Origin: Vibrio rotiferianus CAIM 577 = LMG 21460
GTDB taxonomy: Bacteria > Pseudomonadota > Gammaproteobacteria > Enterobacterales > Vibrionaceae
Reading direction: 5' to 3'
DNA: 64,000 nucleotides
Assembly (NCBI RefSeq): GCF_002741985.1
Contig: NZ_APHW01000002.1
Location: 1-64,000, forward strand
The position numbers were made by a program, and so were the translations under genes. Of the stretch, positions 10,115 through 19,296 are shown one piece after another; the first letter of the stretch is position 1, and each line of letters opens with the position of its first letter. Below the pieces are notes generated by a model. That model saw nothing but the letters and a program-made list of their open reading frames with translations, was not told the origin of the DNA and did not search any database.

Positions 10115-11251
10115 ATGATTCCGTTTAATAAACCGGCAGTGTCTGGAAAAGAAATTCATTACATTCAAGAAGCGATTCTTGGTCAAAAGCTGTCAGGAGA
10201 CGGGTATTTTGCGAAAAAATGTGAGCAGTGGTTTGCCGAAAAAAGTTCGAGTCTGAAGACGCTCCTAACCCCTTCTTGCACTCATGCATTAGAAATGGCT
10301 GCATTGCTTTTAGATTTGAGTGAAGGGGATGAGGTAATCATGCCTAGCTATACCTTTGTCAGTACTGCAAATGCTTTTGTATTGCGTGGGGCAAAGGTCG
10401 TCTTTGTTGATATTCGACCTGACACAATGAACATTGACGAAAAGCTAATTGAGTCGGCTATAACAGAAAAGACTAAGGCGATCGTTCCTGTCCATTATGC
10501 TGGTGTTGCTTGCGAAATGGATGCAATCATGTCTATTGCAGAAAAGTATGGCTTGTTTGTAATCGAAGATGCCGCTCAAGGAATGATGTCAACCTACAAA
10601 GGCCGCCCTTTGGGTTCTATTGGTCATTTAGCAGCTTTTAGTTTTCATGAAACTAAAAATTACACTAGCGGTGGGGAAGGTGGATTACTTTTGATAAATG
10701 ATGATCGATTTATCAAAAGAGCTGAAATACTAAGAGAAAAAGGCACAAACCGTAGTCAGTTTTTTAGAGGTGCTGTGGATAAGTACACTTGGGTCGATTT
10801 AGGAAGCAGCATGCTTCCAAGTGAGATCCAAGCTGCTTATTTGTGGGCCCAACTAGAAAGTGCAGAGGATATTAATCACAAGCGCCTAGAGATTTGGAAG
10901 GGATATTACAATTCTTTCAATGCATTATGTAGTCAAGGCGACGTATCTCTTCCATTAGTTCCTGAACAATGTGCGCACAATGCCCATATGTTTTATCTAA
11001 AGTTAAGCTCTTTAGAAGAGAGAGAACGTTTCATTGAGTATCTCAAAGCGAATGATGTGATGGCTGTTTTTCACTACGTCCCTCTCCACTCTTCTCCTGC
11101 AGGGGAAAAATTTGGCCATTTTCACGGGAGTGACAACTACACGACATCTGAAAGTGAAAGACTGGTAAGATTGCCGCTTTATTACTCAATGACTGAGCAA
11201 GAGCAACGACAAGTCATTGAGACCGTGTTTTCTTATTTTATAAAGAGCTAG
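10115..11251 (+). CDS. wecE: dTDP-4-amino-4,6-dideoxygalactose transaminase
   Basis: A DegT/DnrJ/EryC1 PLP aminotransferase of 378 residues that follows E. coli WecE closely from the first residues (MIPFNKPAVSGKE) through PSYTFVSTANAFVLRGAKV, the EDAAQGMMSTYKG aspartate region, and SFHETKNYTSGGEGG, where K181 is the PLP lysine. It converts dTDP-4-keto-6-deoxyglucose plus glutamate to dTDP-Fuc4N. It is the first gene of a long plus-strand run reaching pseI; the next gene begins 3 bases after its stop. RmlA and RmlB further on can supply the substrate. Confidence 0.93.
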   Translation: MIPFNKPAVSGKEIHYIQEAILGQKLSGDGYFAKKCEQWFAEKSSSLKTLLTPSCTHALEMAALLLDLSEGDEVIMPSYTFVSTANAFVLRGAKVVFVDIRPDTMNIDEKLIESAITEKTKAIVPVHYAGVACEMDAIMSIAEKYGLFVIEDAAQGMMSTYKGRPLGSIGHLAAFSFHETKNYTSGGEGGLLLINDDRFIKRAEILREKGTNRSQFFRGAVDKYTWVDLGSSMLPSEIQAAYLWAQLESAEDINHKRLEIWKGYYNSFNALCSQGDVSLPLVPEQCAHNAHMFYLKLSSLEERERFIEYLKANDVMAVFHYVPLHSSPAGEKFGHFHGSDNYTTSESERLVRLPLYYSMTEQEQRQVIETVFSYFIKS

Positions 11252-11253
11252 CA

Positions 11254-12372
11254 ATGTTCGAAAACAAACACATATTCATCATTTCTGGTGCTGACTTCTT
11301 TTTTTACCTTTATGCAGAAGCTTTAATCAAAAAAGCAGGGGTTTTACCTGAAACCATTGTAGCACTTGTTTTTGAAGTCGATGGTAAAGGGAAAGAGTCA
11401 CAAATACCCGTATCAAAAGTTACGTATTTAGATGCTTCTGAAGAGTTGTTAAGCCAGGCAATAACTGCTCAAACAGTAACGTTTATGTCTCTGAACCGAT
11501 TTAACTCACCCTATATGAAAAAGGTTCTTCAGTTAGATGCTGGCATGAAAGATAAAATGTGTGTCTTTTTAACTGATGACGAGGTCGATCGCTGGGAAAT
11601 TTGTTATAAGAATAAGGGAGACATTCAACCTGACCTCAAGCTTCATATAGCAGAAGATGACTTGTTTTGCTTGACTCAAATAGATCGTTTTATTGGCCAT
11701 GAAAAAACGTTTAAGCCTAAGCTTGATCGCCTGCTAAATCGAGATGTTGGCTTCATAGATGCAAGTGTGATTTTTGAAACGTTGCCACGTGATTCAGCTC
11801 ATTATTTGGCTCAGGCAGAGATGAGTTGCCAAGGGTGGGCGCGTAATGAAAAGCGTATCTTAGTCGGAACGAAGCAAAAGGCATTTTCTTGTTCTGAAAT
11901 TAGAAAGTTCTTGCAAGCTCTTGGAAAAAACAAAAAAGCAAAAGACTTCAAATTACTAATCATGTGGCACAAAAAGTCTCGTTGGCAGAGAGCTCTCACG
12001 GACTTATATTTGATCTGGCTAAGAAACGTTAAACGCCAAGCTTTTGATGTTAGTTATGTCACGGCTATTAACCCCATAGCTTATACTTCTCTAGTAATGT
12101 CATGCTCTCACATATTGCTCCAACGCAGAGGGGGCGCGAGTACAGTAAGGCCCTATATCAAGAACGGTTATGGGGCTGTTTGTATCGAAAAAGGAACGCC
12201 CAATCATTACGGTTTCAAATCAGCATTGGATCTAGATATTTTGGAATACAGCTCCTTTGATGAGTTAGTTGAAAAACTTGTAGGGCAACAAGTTGATATT
12301 ACGTCTAATGCTGAAGCAACAAAAATTGAAGAATTGCGATCAATAAAAGTTCTATCGCAAACATATTCATAA
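11254..12372 (+). CDS. Uncharacterised protein, possible glycosyltransferase
   Basis: I do not recognise this 372-residue soluble protein with confidence. It begins with a Rossmann-like strand (HIFIISGADFFFYLY) and has a C-terminal region in which a QRRGGASTVRPYIKNGYG stretch is followed by a short acidic/hydrophobic segment, as in the nucleotide-sugar side of some GT-B enzymes. Its position between wecE and pseB, with gaps of 2 and 17 bases, suggests work on one of those sugars; by analogy with wecD-wecE-wecF it could be the transferase for Fuc4NAc, but it does not obviously resemble WecF. It lacks transmembrane segments and a signal peptide. Confidence 0.5.
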   Translation: MFENKHIFIISGADFFFYLYAEALIKKAGVLPETIVALVFEVDGKGKESQIPVSKVTYLDASEELLSQAITAQTVTFMSLNRFNSPYMKKVLQLDAGMKDKMCVFLTDDEVDRWEICYKNKGDIQPDLKLHIAEDDLFCLTQIDRFIGHEKTFKPKLDRLLNRDVGFIDASVIFETLPRDSAHYLAQAEMSCQGWARNEKRILVGTKQKAFSCSEIRKFLQALGKNKKAKDFKLLIMWHKKSRWQRALTDLYLIWLRNVKRQAFDVSYVTAINPIAYTSLVMSCSHILLQRRGGASTVRPYIKNGYGAVCIEKGTPNHYGFKSALDLDILEYSSFDELVEKLVGQQVDITSNAEATKIEELRSIKVLSQTYS

Positions 12373-12389
12373 AAAAGTAGGTCTCAATT

Positions 12390-13403
12390 ATGTTAAACGG
12401 TAAATCGGTACTTATCACAGGTGGTACTGGCTCATTTGGTAAACAATTTATCAAGACTATTCTAGAGCGCTTCCCTGAAGTGAAAAAAATCATAATATTT
12501 TCTAGAGATGAGCTAAAGCAGTTCGAGCTCAAACAAAAGTATCCGAGACATGACTTCCCACAATTACGTTTTTTCATCGGTGACGTCCGAGATCAACAGC
12601 GAATGATTCAAGCTTGTGAAGGTGTTGATGTGATCATTCATGCAGCAGCGATCAAGCAGGTAGATACGGCTGAATACAACCCAACAGAATGTATCCGAAC
12701 TAACGTGGATGGCGCAGAGAATGTTATTCATGCAGCACTGCAATGTGGCGTTAAAGATGTTGTAGCTCTATCAACAGATAAGGCGTGTGCGCCAATTAAC
12801 CTTTATGGAGCGACCAAACTTGCTTCAGATAAGCTGTTTGCCGCGGCAAATAACATCAAAGGTTCGAAAGATATCCGTTTCAGTGTAGTGCGTTATGGCA
12901 ACGTAATGGGTTCTCGTGGTTCAGTGATTCCATTCTTTTTAAACAAACGTGCAGAAGGTGTTTTGCCGATCACTCATGAAGAGATGACTCGCTTTAATAT
13001 CTCATTGCAAGATGGCGTGAACATGGTGATGTATGCTTTAGAAAACCACCTCGGTGGAGAAATCTTTGTACCAAAGATTCCATCATACAAAATTTTGGAT
13101 GTAGCCAAAGCGGTTGCACCTAAATGCGAAACTAAGGTTGTTGGTATTCGCCCTGGTGAAAAGCTCCATGAAGAAATGATTACGGATACAGACTCTCTAA
13201 ATACGATCGATCTTGGCAAATACTACGCAATTCTGCCTTCTGTATCGTTCACTTATACAGAGCAAGAATATATCGAACACCACAAAGCTGAAAAAGTACC
13301 ATTTGGTTTTAAATACAACTCAGGTACGAACACAGAGTGGGAAAGTATTGAAAGCCTACGCGAGCTAATTAAAGAGCACGTTGATCCGAACTTTACAGTG
13401 TGA
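12390..13403 (+). CDS. pseB: UDP-N-acetylglucosamine 4,6-dehydratase (inverting)
   Basis: PseB begins CMP-pseudaminic acid synthesis by converting UDP-GlcNAc to UDP-4-keto-6-deoxy-L-AltNAc. The 337-residue short-chain dehydrogenase has the nucleotide-binding GGTGSFGKQF at its N-terminus, the FSRDELKQFE segment typical of PseB/FlaA1, and STDKACAPINLYGATK, which replaces the usual YxxxK with the family's MYGATK-like catalytic region. Its stop overlaps the GTG start of pseC, so the two are translationally coupled. The protein has normal length and no defect. Confidence 0.95.
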   Translation: MLNGKSVLITGGTGSFGKQFIKTILERFPEVKKIIIFSRDELKQFELKQKYPRHDFPQLRFFIGDVRDQQRMIQACEGVDVIIHAAAIKQVDTAEYNPTECIRTNVDGAENVIHAALQCGVKDVVALSTDKACAPINLYGATKLASDKLFAAANNIKGSKDIRFSVVRYGNVMGSRGSVIPFFLNKRAEGVLPITHEEMTRFNISLQDGVNMVMYALENHLGGEIFVPKIPSYKILDVAKAVAPKCETKVVGIRPGEKLHEEMITDTDSLNTIDLGKYYAILPSVSFTYTEQEYIEHHKAEKVPFGFKYNSGTNTEWESIESLRELIKEHVDPNFTV

Positions 13404-14575
13404 GAACAGTTGTGATTCCTTACGGTAAGCAAGATATTAATCAACAAGACATTGATAGTGTAGTTGATGTTTTGAAGTCGGACTTTCTGACTCAGGGGCC
13501 TCAAGTGCCAGCGTTTGAGCAAGCGCTCATTGATCATACTGGTGCGAGTTATGCACTGGCGGTGAATAGTGCGACGTCAGCATTACACATCGCTTGTCTT
13601 GCTTTAGGTTTAGGGGAAGGAGATTGGCTTTGGACTTCTCCTATCACCTTTGTAGCGTCAGCAAACTGTGGTTTATATTGTGGTGCAAAGATCGATTTCG
13701 TTGATATTGATCCGAGCACTTACAATATGTGTCCAAAGCGCCTTGAGGAAAAGCTAATCAAAGCGAAAGCTGAAGGTAAGCTTCCAAAAGTCGTTGTGCC
13801 TGTTCATTTATGTGGTCAACCATGCGATATGGTGGCGATCGCTAGACTGGCAAAAGAGTATAACTTCAAAATTATTGAAGATGCTTCCCATGCAATCGGC
13901 GGCAAATATCAAGGCTTACCGATAGGGAATTGCGAATATTCGGATATCACGGTCTTTAGTTTTCATCCTGTTAAAATTGTAACGACAGCTGAAGGTGGCG
14001 CAGCAATGACCAACCAGAAAGCTTTATCTGACAAGATGACTTTGCTTCGCAGCCATGGCATTACTCGTGACCTTGAGAAAATGGAGGGTGAAAGCCATGG
14101 TGGTTGGTACTACCAACAGGTCGATTTAGGCTTTAACTACCGCATGACAGAGCTTCAAGCGGCACTGGGTGTGTCTCAGATGCAACGCTTAGACGATTTT
14201 ATTGCCGCTCGCCATCACCTTGCAGATCGTTACAATAGACTATTGAAGTCTTTACCTGTGGTATTGCCATATCAATTGGAAAACACCTACTCGGGCCTTC
14301 ACCTTTATGTAATTCGTTTGCAGTTGGATAAGATCTCTTTAACACACAAAGAGGTGTTTGACGCACTGAGAGACAAAGGTATTGGAGTGAACTTGCACTA
14401 TATTCCAGTCCACACTCAACCTTACTATGAAAAAATGGGTTTCAGTGAAGGTGATTTTCCGGAATCTGAGCGTTATTATCGTGAGGCTATTTCTCTTCCT
14501 ATGTTCCATGCGATGAGTGAAGAGCAGCAAGATACAGTTGTTCAAGTGCTAACAGAAATATTGCAGGGGCACTAA
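13400..14575 (+). CDS. pseC: UDP-4-amino-4,6-dideoxy-N-acetyl-beta-L-altrosamine transaminase
   Basis: PseC aminates the C4 ketone of the PseB product using glutamate and PLP. The 391-residue DegT-family protein starts with the characteristic IPYGKQDINQQDIDSV and SDFLTQGPQVPAFE segments, has the IIEDASHAIGGKY aspartate region, and SFHPVKIVTTAEGGA with PLP lysine K192. The GTG start overlaps the pseB stop; the stop (TAATG) overlaps the pseF start. Both the reading frame and length are normal. Confidence 0.95.
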   Translation: MRTVVIPYGKQDINQQDIDSVVDVLKSDFLTQGPQVPAFEQALIDHTGASYALAVNSATSALHIACLALGLGEGDWLWTSPITFVASANCGLYCGAKIDFVDIDPSTYNMCPKRLEEKLIKAKAEGKLPKVVVPVHLCGQPCDMVAIARLAKEYNFKIIEDASHAIGGKYQGLPIGNCEYSDITVFSFHPVKIVTTAEGGAAMTNQKALSDKMTLLRSHGITRDLEKMEGESHGGWYYQQVDLGFNYRMTELQAALGVSQMQRLDDFIAARHHLADRYNRLLKSLPVVLPYQLENTYSGLHLYVIRLQLDKISLTHKEVFDALRDKGIGVNLHYIPVHTQPYYEKMGFSEGDFPESERYYREAISLPMFHAMSEEQQDTVVQVLTEILQGH

Positions 14576-15267
14576 TGAAAGTTGCGATTATTCCAGCGCG
14601 TGGTGGTAGTAAACGTATCCCACGTAAGAATATTAAGGAATTTAATGGCAAGCCGATTATTGCCTACTCAATTGAAGCTGCCCTTGAGTCAGGCTGTTTC
14701 GATAAAGTCGTGGTTTCTACTGACGATCAAGAAATAGCTGATGTTGCTTTGCAGTACGGGGCAGAAGTCCCATTTATTCGCCCTGAAGCGGTCTCAAATG
14801 ACTATGCGACTACGGCGGATGTCATTTTACATGCACTTGATTGGTTTGAAGAGCAAGCCATTTCTATAGAGTATATTTGCTGCATCTATGCTACAGCGCC
14901 ATTTATTGCTATTGAAGACATTCAGTTAGCCTATCAAATGCTCCTGAAAGATCCTGCAGCAAACTACTGTTTTCCTGTGTGTGAATTTCCTTTCCCAATT
15001 CAGAGAGGCGTTAAGTTAACTGCTGGCAATCGAGTTGAAATGTTTCAACCAGAACATTTTAATACTCGCTCTCAAGATTTAGAGACTGGCTACCACGATA
15101 TAGGGCAGTTTTATTGGGGTAAACCAAAGGCATATCGAGATAATATTCCAATGTTTTCAAATACGGCGATTGCCTTGCCTGTATCAAGAAATCGGGTGGT
15201 AGACTTGGATACCCAAGAAGATTGGGAATTTGCTTTGCTTCTATCTAAAGCGTTACAAGGAAGTTGA
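14575..15267 (+). CDS. pseF: Pseudaminic acid cytidylyltransferase
   Basis: PseF activates pseudaminic acid with CTP to CMP-Pse, the donor for transferases. The 230-residue protein has the CMP-sugar synthetase signature AIIPARGGSKRIPRKNIK at its start, the STDDQEIADVA loop and the LDTQEDWEFA C-terminal motif. The start codon overlaps the pseC stop. It lies before pseG/pseH/pseI although it acts last in the pathway. Confidence 0.95.
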   Translation: MKVAIIPARGGSKRIPRKNIKEFNGKPIIAYSIEAALESGCFDKVVVSTDDQEIADVALQYGAEVPFIRPEAVSNDYATTADVILHALDWFEEQAISIEYICCIYATAPFIAIEDIQLAYQMLLKDPAANYCFPVCEFPFPIQRGVKLTAGNRVEMFQPEHFNTRSQDLETGYHDIGQFYWGKPKAYRDNIPMFSNTAIALPVSRNRVVDLDTQEDWEFALLLSKALQGS

Positions 15268-15270
15268 GCA

Positions 15271-16397
15271 TTGTTAGTCGGTATTCGGGTTGACGCTTCT
15301 CTGAAAATGGGAACGGGCCATACATTCAGAATGTTAACGCTGGCTAGTAGATTAAAGCAAAAAGGGCATGAAATAGTCTTCATTAGTCGTCGACTCAAAG
15401 GAAACCTGATTGCTTTAGTCAAAGAAAAGCACTCCGTAATAGAGTTGCCGGAACCTGATGTTGATTTTGTTCCTAGCACACACTGCGGACACGCAGCTTG
15501 GTTAGAAGTCTCGTACGATCAAGAAATCACTCAAACGCGAGACGCTCTAACTTCATACCTAAAAAGTAAAGGGCGAAGCCAACTGGATTGGCTTGTCATC
15601 GACCACTATGCAATTGAGAAGGATTTTCAATTAGCGCTTAAGCCGCATAGCAAGGACATTCTACAAATTGATGACTTAGCTGATCGGCAACATATATGCG
15701 ATGTATTGCTAGACCAAAATTTCTATCGTTCAGGCGAGGCTCGCTATGACGGTCTTCTCCCAACAGAAAGTTTACGTCTATGTGGTCCTAGGTATGCGTT
15801 GCTTCGGGAAGAGTTTGCTGTGTCGCGACGTAACCTTCCAGCTTATCAATCAAGATTAATGCAGAAAAAAGTCGTTTTGTTTTTTGGTGGTGTAGACATT
15901 GCCAACGAAACAGAGAAAGCTTTAAAAGGCCTTTTAAGTGTAGATAGTGACGACTCTTTTGACGTTATTATTGGGATGAACAATCCTCATAGAGAAGCGC
16001 TTACGGCACTGTGTAAAAAACATCTGGATAGAGTGACTCTCCACATCCAAGTAGAGAACATGATGGACTTCTTTTCATCAGCGTATCTCTACATCGGCGC
16101 AGTTGGCGCTACTACATGGGAGCGATGTGTATTGGCACTTCCTGGGATAGTATGTTCAGTTGCGGATAACCAAAAAGATCTAGCAATAAATTTACATCAA
16201 ATAGGGGGGGGCATCATTATTTAGGTTTAAATACAGACCTAACTTCTAGTGATTATGCCAATGCCTATAAGCTTTTTAGCTCGGAGCCTGCATTACTTCA
16301 TACTCAATCTAAATTATGCGCTGAGCTTATTGATGGTAAAGGCTGCGAAAGAGTTGTTAAACAGTTAGAAGAGATCTTAAGAAATGACTACATTTAG
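15271..16397 (+). pseudogene. pseG: pseG (UDP-sugar hydrolase) frameshifted in a G8 tract
   Basis: PseG removes UDP from UDP-2,4-diacetamido-2,4,6-trideoxy-L-altrose. The frame opens at TTG 15271 (LVGIRVDASLKMGTGHTFRM, a GT-B-like glycine-rich start) and stops early at 16224. The break is a run of eight G at 16204-16211. With six or nine G the frame continues from 16212 as HHYLGLNTDLTSSDYANAY..., running to TAG at 16395-16397 and overlapping the next gene by 14 bases, as expected in this tightly packed operon. The observed product has lost about 60 C-terminal residues and gained three foreign ones. It is either a phase-variable OFF state, a real null mutation, or a homopolymer sequencing error; sequence alone cannot decide. 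Confidence 0.8.
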
Positions 16398-18573
16398 TAT
16401 TCGCCTAGCTACCAATGAAGATAAATGGATGGTATTAGATTGGCGCAACCACCCAGACGTTAGGGCGGTGATGCTGACCAATCATGTCATTCAGCGTGAG
16501 GAGCACTCAACATGGTGGGATACTACGTTAGCTTCCGAAGATCGATGTTTGCTCATACTAGAACGATTGGGTCAGCCTGTTGGTGTAATTATATTTAATC
16601 GAATAGATCAAATAAAGAAAACAGCATGGTGGGCTTTTTATTTAGATAACGCCAGCTTGGAAAAAGATAATAAGATAGAGATATGGTTTGAAGCTGAAAA
16701 GTTAGCGCTGGACTACGCTGGCAACACTCTAAATCTGCACGAGATGTATGGAGATGTGGTAGATGAAAACGAAGCTGTTTTTGAGTTGCATAAAAAGTTT
16801 GGATTTGAGGAGTGTGAACCACCTGCTGGTCTCGTCGAGACAAACCGTCCAATACGCTACCTAAAATACACGTGGACAAAGAATAAACCAGATTTAAGAT
16901 CAAGGCTTTATCTCTGTGCTTCGCATAATACGGACTTCTTGACTGATGCATTGTGTCGAAAAAGTGGTCATTATCCTCAGTTTCCTTATCAAATAAAGAA
17001 GCTTGAGTTTGGACGTTATCAACTAGACTTATTGGACGAGTCCAATGTGGAGTTGAATCATCAAGACTCTTGTTATGTTTTTTTAGAGCGTATAGAAGAT
17101 CTTTTTCCTGATATTTATACATTGCCAACGGAGTCCTCTCTTCTAGAGACAGAGAAGCGTATTGCCGAGTATCTCTCTTTTATTCGACAAATTGCAACTC
17201 GTGGTAATAACAAAGTATATGTCGCTGATTTCTGCCTTCAAAAGGGTTTTCCTTATTCCTTAGAAGAGCAGTTTACAGGTTCAAAACTCCAGCGTTTAGT
17301 TGGGGAATGGAATGATTCTCTTCAAGCACTTAAAGCTGAAAACCTTATTGAAATCGTTCCATATTCTCAGGTCATCCAACGAGTCGGACACTCCTTTTCA
17401 AATAAATATTGGTATATGGCACGAGCGCCTTTCTCTATTCAGTGTTTGGAAGCTTACAGTCAGGCTATTTTAGGTAGTGTATTCGCATCACAAGCACTAT
17501 CAGCTAGAGCTTTGATTCTAGATTTAGATAATACACTTTGGCAGGGAGTTATCGGTGATGATGGGTTGGAAGGTATTGCTTTAGGTGGGGATTACCCAGG
17601 TAATATCTATAAGGAGCTCCAATCACTTTTCCTCGCCTTGAAAGAGCGTGGTATCTTACTTACCATTTGTAGTAAGAACACAGAGCAAGTAGCGTTAGAT
17701 GCCATTGAGTCTCACCCCGAGATGCGCTTAAAGAAAGGTGATTTTGTTGCTCATCGTATTAACTGGGTACCAAAATCTCAGAACATAAAAGAGTTGGCTC
17801 AAGAATTAAATCTTGGCGTTCAATCTCTCTGCTTTATTGACGATAATCCAGTTGAACGTGCGGAAGTTCGCCGTAACGTCCCAGGTATTTTTGTTCCTGA
17901 ATTACCTGAAGACCCAGCAGATTGGTATGACTATATCTGTTACTTACCTGAGCTCTACGTTGCTCAAATCAATGAATCGGATAAGCGTCGGGCAGAGCTT
18001 TATAAAAAGCGAGTTGATATTCAGAAAGCTCAGGCTAACTTTGCTGATAGAACTGAGTTTTTAGCAAGCTTGGAAATGGATGTCCGCATTGAGCCATTAA
18101 GTGAGTCAAACTTTGATAGAACTTACCAGCTCTTTAGCAAAACGAATCAGTTCAACACGACGACTATACGTTACAGCAAAGAGGAGCTGCAGAGGTGGCT
18201 CGGATCGAGTCAGCACCAAGTTTTGCATGTTCAAGTAAAAGATAAGTACTCAAGTGAGTATGAAGGTGTTGCTGCGCTAGTCATCATTTGTGATAACAAA
18301 AAATGGGTTATCGATAACTTTGTAATGTCGTGTCGAGTGATGGGTAGAGATATTGAAAATGTGATTCTTGAACAGCTTATCCATCAAGCGAAAGCTATCA
18401 ACATAAGCTCAGTTATTGGGCGTTACGTTAAGAGTCAAAAAAACATACCAGTGGAACATTTATACTCAAAGAACGACTTTGAAAAGCAGAATGATGGTTG
18501 CTGGCTGTTTGATTTGGATAATAAGCCATTACCTGAAAGAACAGAAGTTATGAAGTTACATTGGAATATGTAA
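16384..18573 (+). CDS. pseH: PseH-like acetyltransferase fused to FkbH-like HAD/acyl-loading domains
   Basis: The 729-residue fusion has three parts. Residues 1-165 are a GNAT domain like PseH, which N-acetylates the pseudaminic precursor (RLATNEDKWMVLDWRNHPDV; GDVVDENEAVFELHKKFGF). Residues about 175-370 form an FkbH-type N-terminal region. Residues about 375-700 carry the HAD-like core with LDLDNTLWQGVIGDDG (D380, D382, T384), the SKNT motif and IDDNP, and a C-terminal GNAT-like lobe. FkbH proteins load glyceryl or related acyl groups onto an acyl carrier protein. The next gene ends in an ACP-like domain, so this pair probably makes and transfers an unusual acyl group onto the amino sugar in place of acetate. 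The ATG overlaps the pseG 3' end. Confidence 0.85.
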   Translation: MTTFSIRLATNEDKWMVLDWRNHPDVRAVMLTNHVIQREEHSTWWDTTLASEDRCLLILERLGQPVGVIIFNRIDQIKKTAWWAFYLDNASLEKDNKIEIWFEAEKLALDYAGNTLNLHEMYGDVVDENEAVFELHKKFGFEECEPPAGLVETNRPIRYLKYTWTKNKPDLRSRLYLCASHNTDFLTDALCRKSGHYPQFPYQIKKLEFGRYQLDLLDESNVELNHQDSCYVFLERIEDLFPDIYTLPTESSLLETEKRIAEYLSFIRQIATRGNNKVYVADFCLQKGFPYSLEEQFTGSKLQRLVGEWNDSLQALKAENLIEIVPYSQVIQRVGHSFSNKYWYMARAPFSIQCLEAYSQAILGSVFASQALSARALILDLDNTLWQGVIGDDGLEGIALGGDYPGNIYKELQSLFLALKERGILLTICSKNTEQVALDAIESHPEMRLKKGDFVAHRINWVPKSQNIKELAQELNLGVQSLCFIDDNPVERAEVRRNVPGIFVPELPEDPADWYDYICYLPELYVAQINESDKRRAELYKKRVDIQKAQANFADRTEFLASLEMDVRIEPLSESNFDRTYQLFSKTNQFNTTTIRYSKEELQRWLGSSQHQVLHVQVKDKYSSEYEGVAALVIICDNKKWVIDNFVMSCRVMGRDIENVILEQLIHQAKAINISSVIGRYVKSQKNIPVEHLYSKNDFEKQNDGCWLFDLDNKPLPERTEVMKLHWNM

Positions 18574-18577
18574 GAGT

Positions 18578-19288
18578 ATGAGTATGAATTCAAATACAAT
18601 GTTTTCCGCTTTAGGTGTCTTGTATGTTGACCATTATACAATCACAACTAGAGACTTAATGGATACACTTAAAGATCTCTTATCGATCCCTAATACAAAG
18701 TTACTCCGTGGGCCAGGCGAAGATCCTAATCGCAATGCGCTTTATGCATTCGTTGAGCTTAATGGGATGGGAGTTGTAGAAATCCTATCGCCAACTAATG
18801 ACAACTCTCCAATTACTGAGCACGCGAGTTCTGGAGGTGGGGCATATAACCTTTGCTATACAGTGCAAGATTTAGATAGCGCAATTAAAATTGCGGAAGA
18901 GAGATTTAACGCCGTACTTGTTGAATTACCAAAAGTCGAGGTTGCCTTTGATGGTCGGAGATCAGCATTCTTAAAGCACCCATCACATGGACTTTTCAAG
19001 TTGCTGGAAAGTCTCCCTAGTTCAATTGCTTTTGATATTCCTCACCTTCAAAGTGATGAGCAATGCGTGCAAAAAGATAAATTACTGGCAATTTATAATA
19101 ATGTTGTTGGCGATAGAGAAACAGAGTTCAATAAAGTAAATATGAAAAGCTGCGCTGAGTGGGATTCATTTAAGCATTTACTTCTCATGATGGAAGTTGA
19201 AAAACAGTTCGAATTGAAAATACCAGCAGCAGACATGTCCTCTTTAAATTCATTAGAAAAGATAGACGCTTACCTGTCGAAAAAGTAA
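18578..19288 (+). CDS. VOC (glyoxalase/epimerase-like) domain fused to an acyl carrier protein domain
   Basis: The 236-residue protein combines two domains. Residues about 10-150 form a vicinal-oxygen-chelate fold ([17 protein letters not shown]; a late [11 protein letters not shown] strand), like methylmalonyl-CoA epimerases and glyoxalases. Residues about 165-236 resemble a small [12 protein letters not shown], then [18 protein letters not shown], where S197 stands where the phosphopantetheine serine of the DSL motif is expected (here DSF), and a short third helix at the end. It follows the PseH-FkbH fusion by 4 bases. The inference is that an acyl group loaded on this ACP by FkbH is epimerised or oxidised by the VOC domain and then moved to the sugar. 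Both domain calls rest on motif patterns. Confidence 0.7.
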   Translation: MSMNSNTMFSALGVLYVDHYTITTRDLMDTLKDLLSIPNTKLLRGPGEDPNRNALYAFVELNGMGVVEILSPTNDNSPITEHASSGGGAYNLCYTVQDLDSAIKIAEERFNAVLVELPKVEVAFDGRRSAFLKHPSHGLFKLLESLPSSIAFDIPHLQSDEQCVQKDKLLAIYNNVVGDRETEFNKVNMKSCAEWDSFKHLLLMMEVEKQFELKIPAADMSSLNSLEKIDAYLSKK

Positions 19289-19296
19289 AGGCAATT

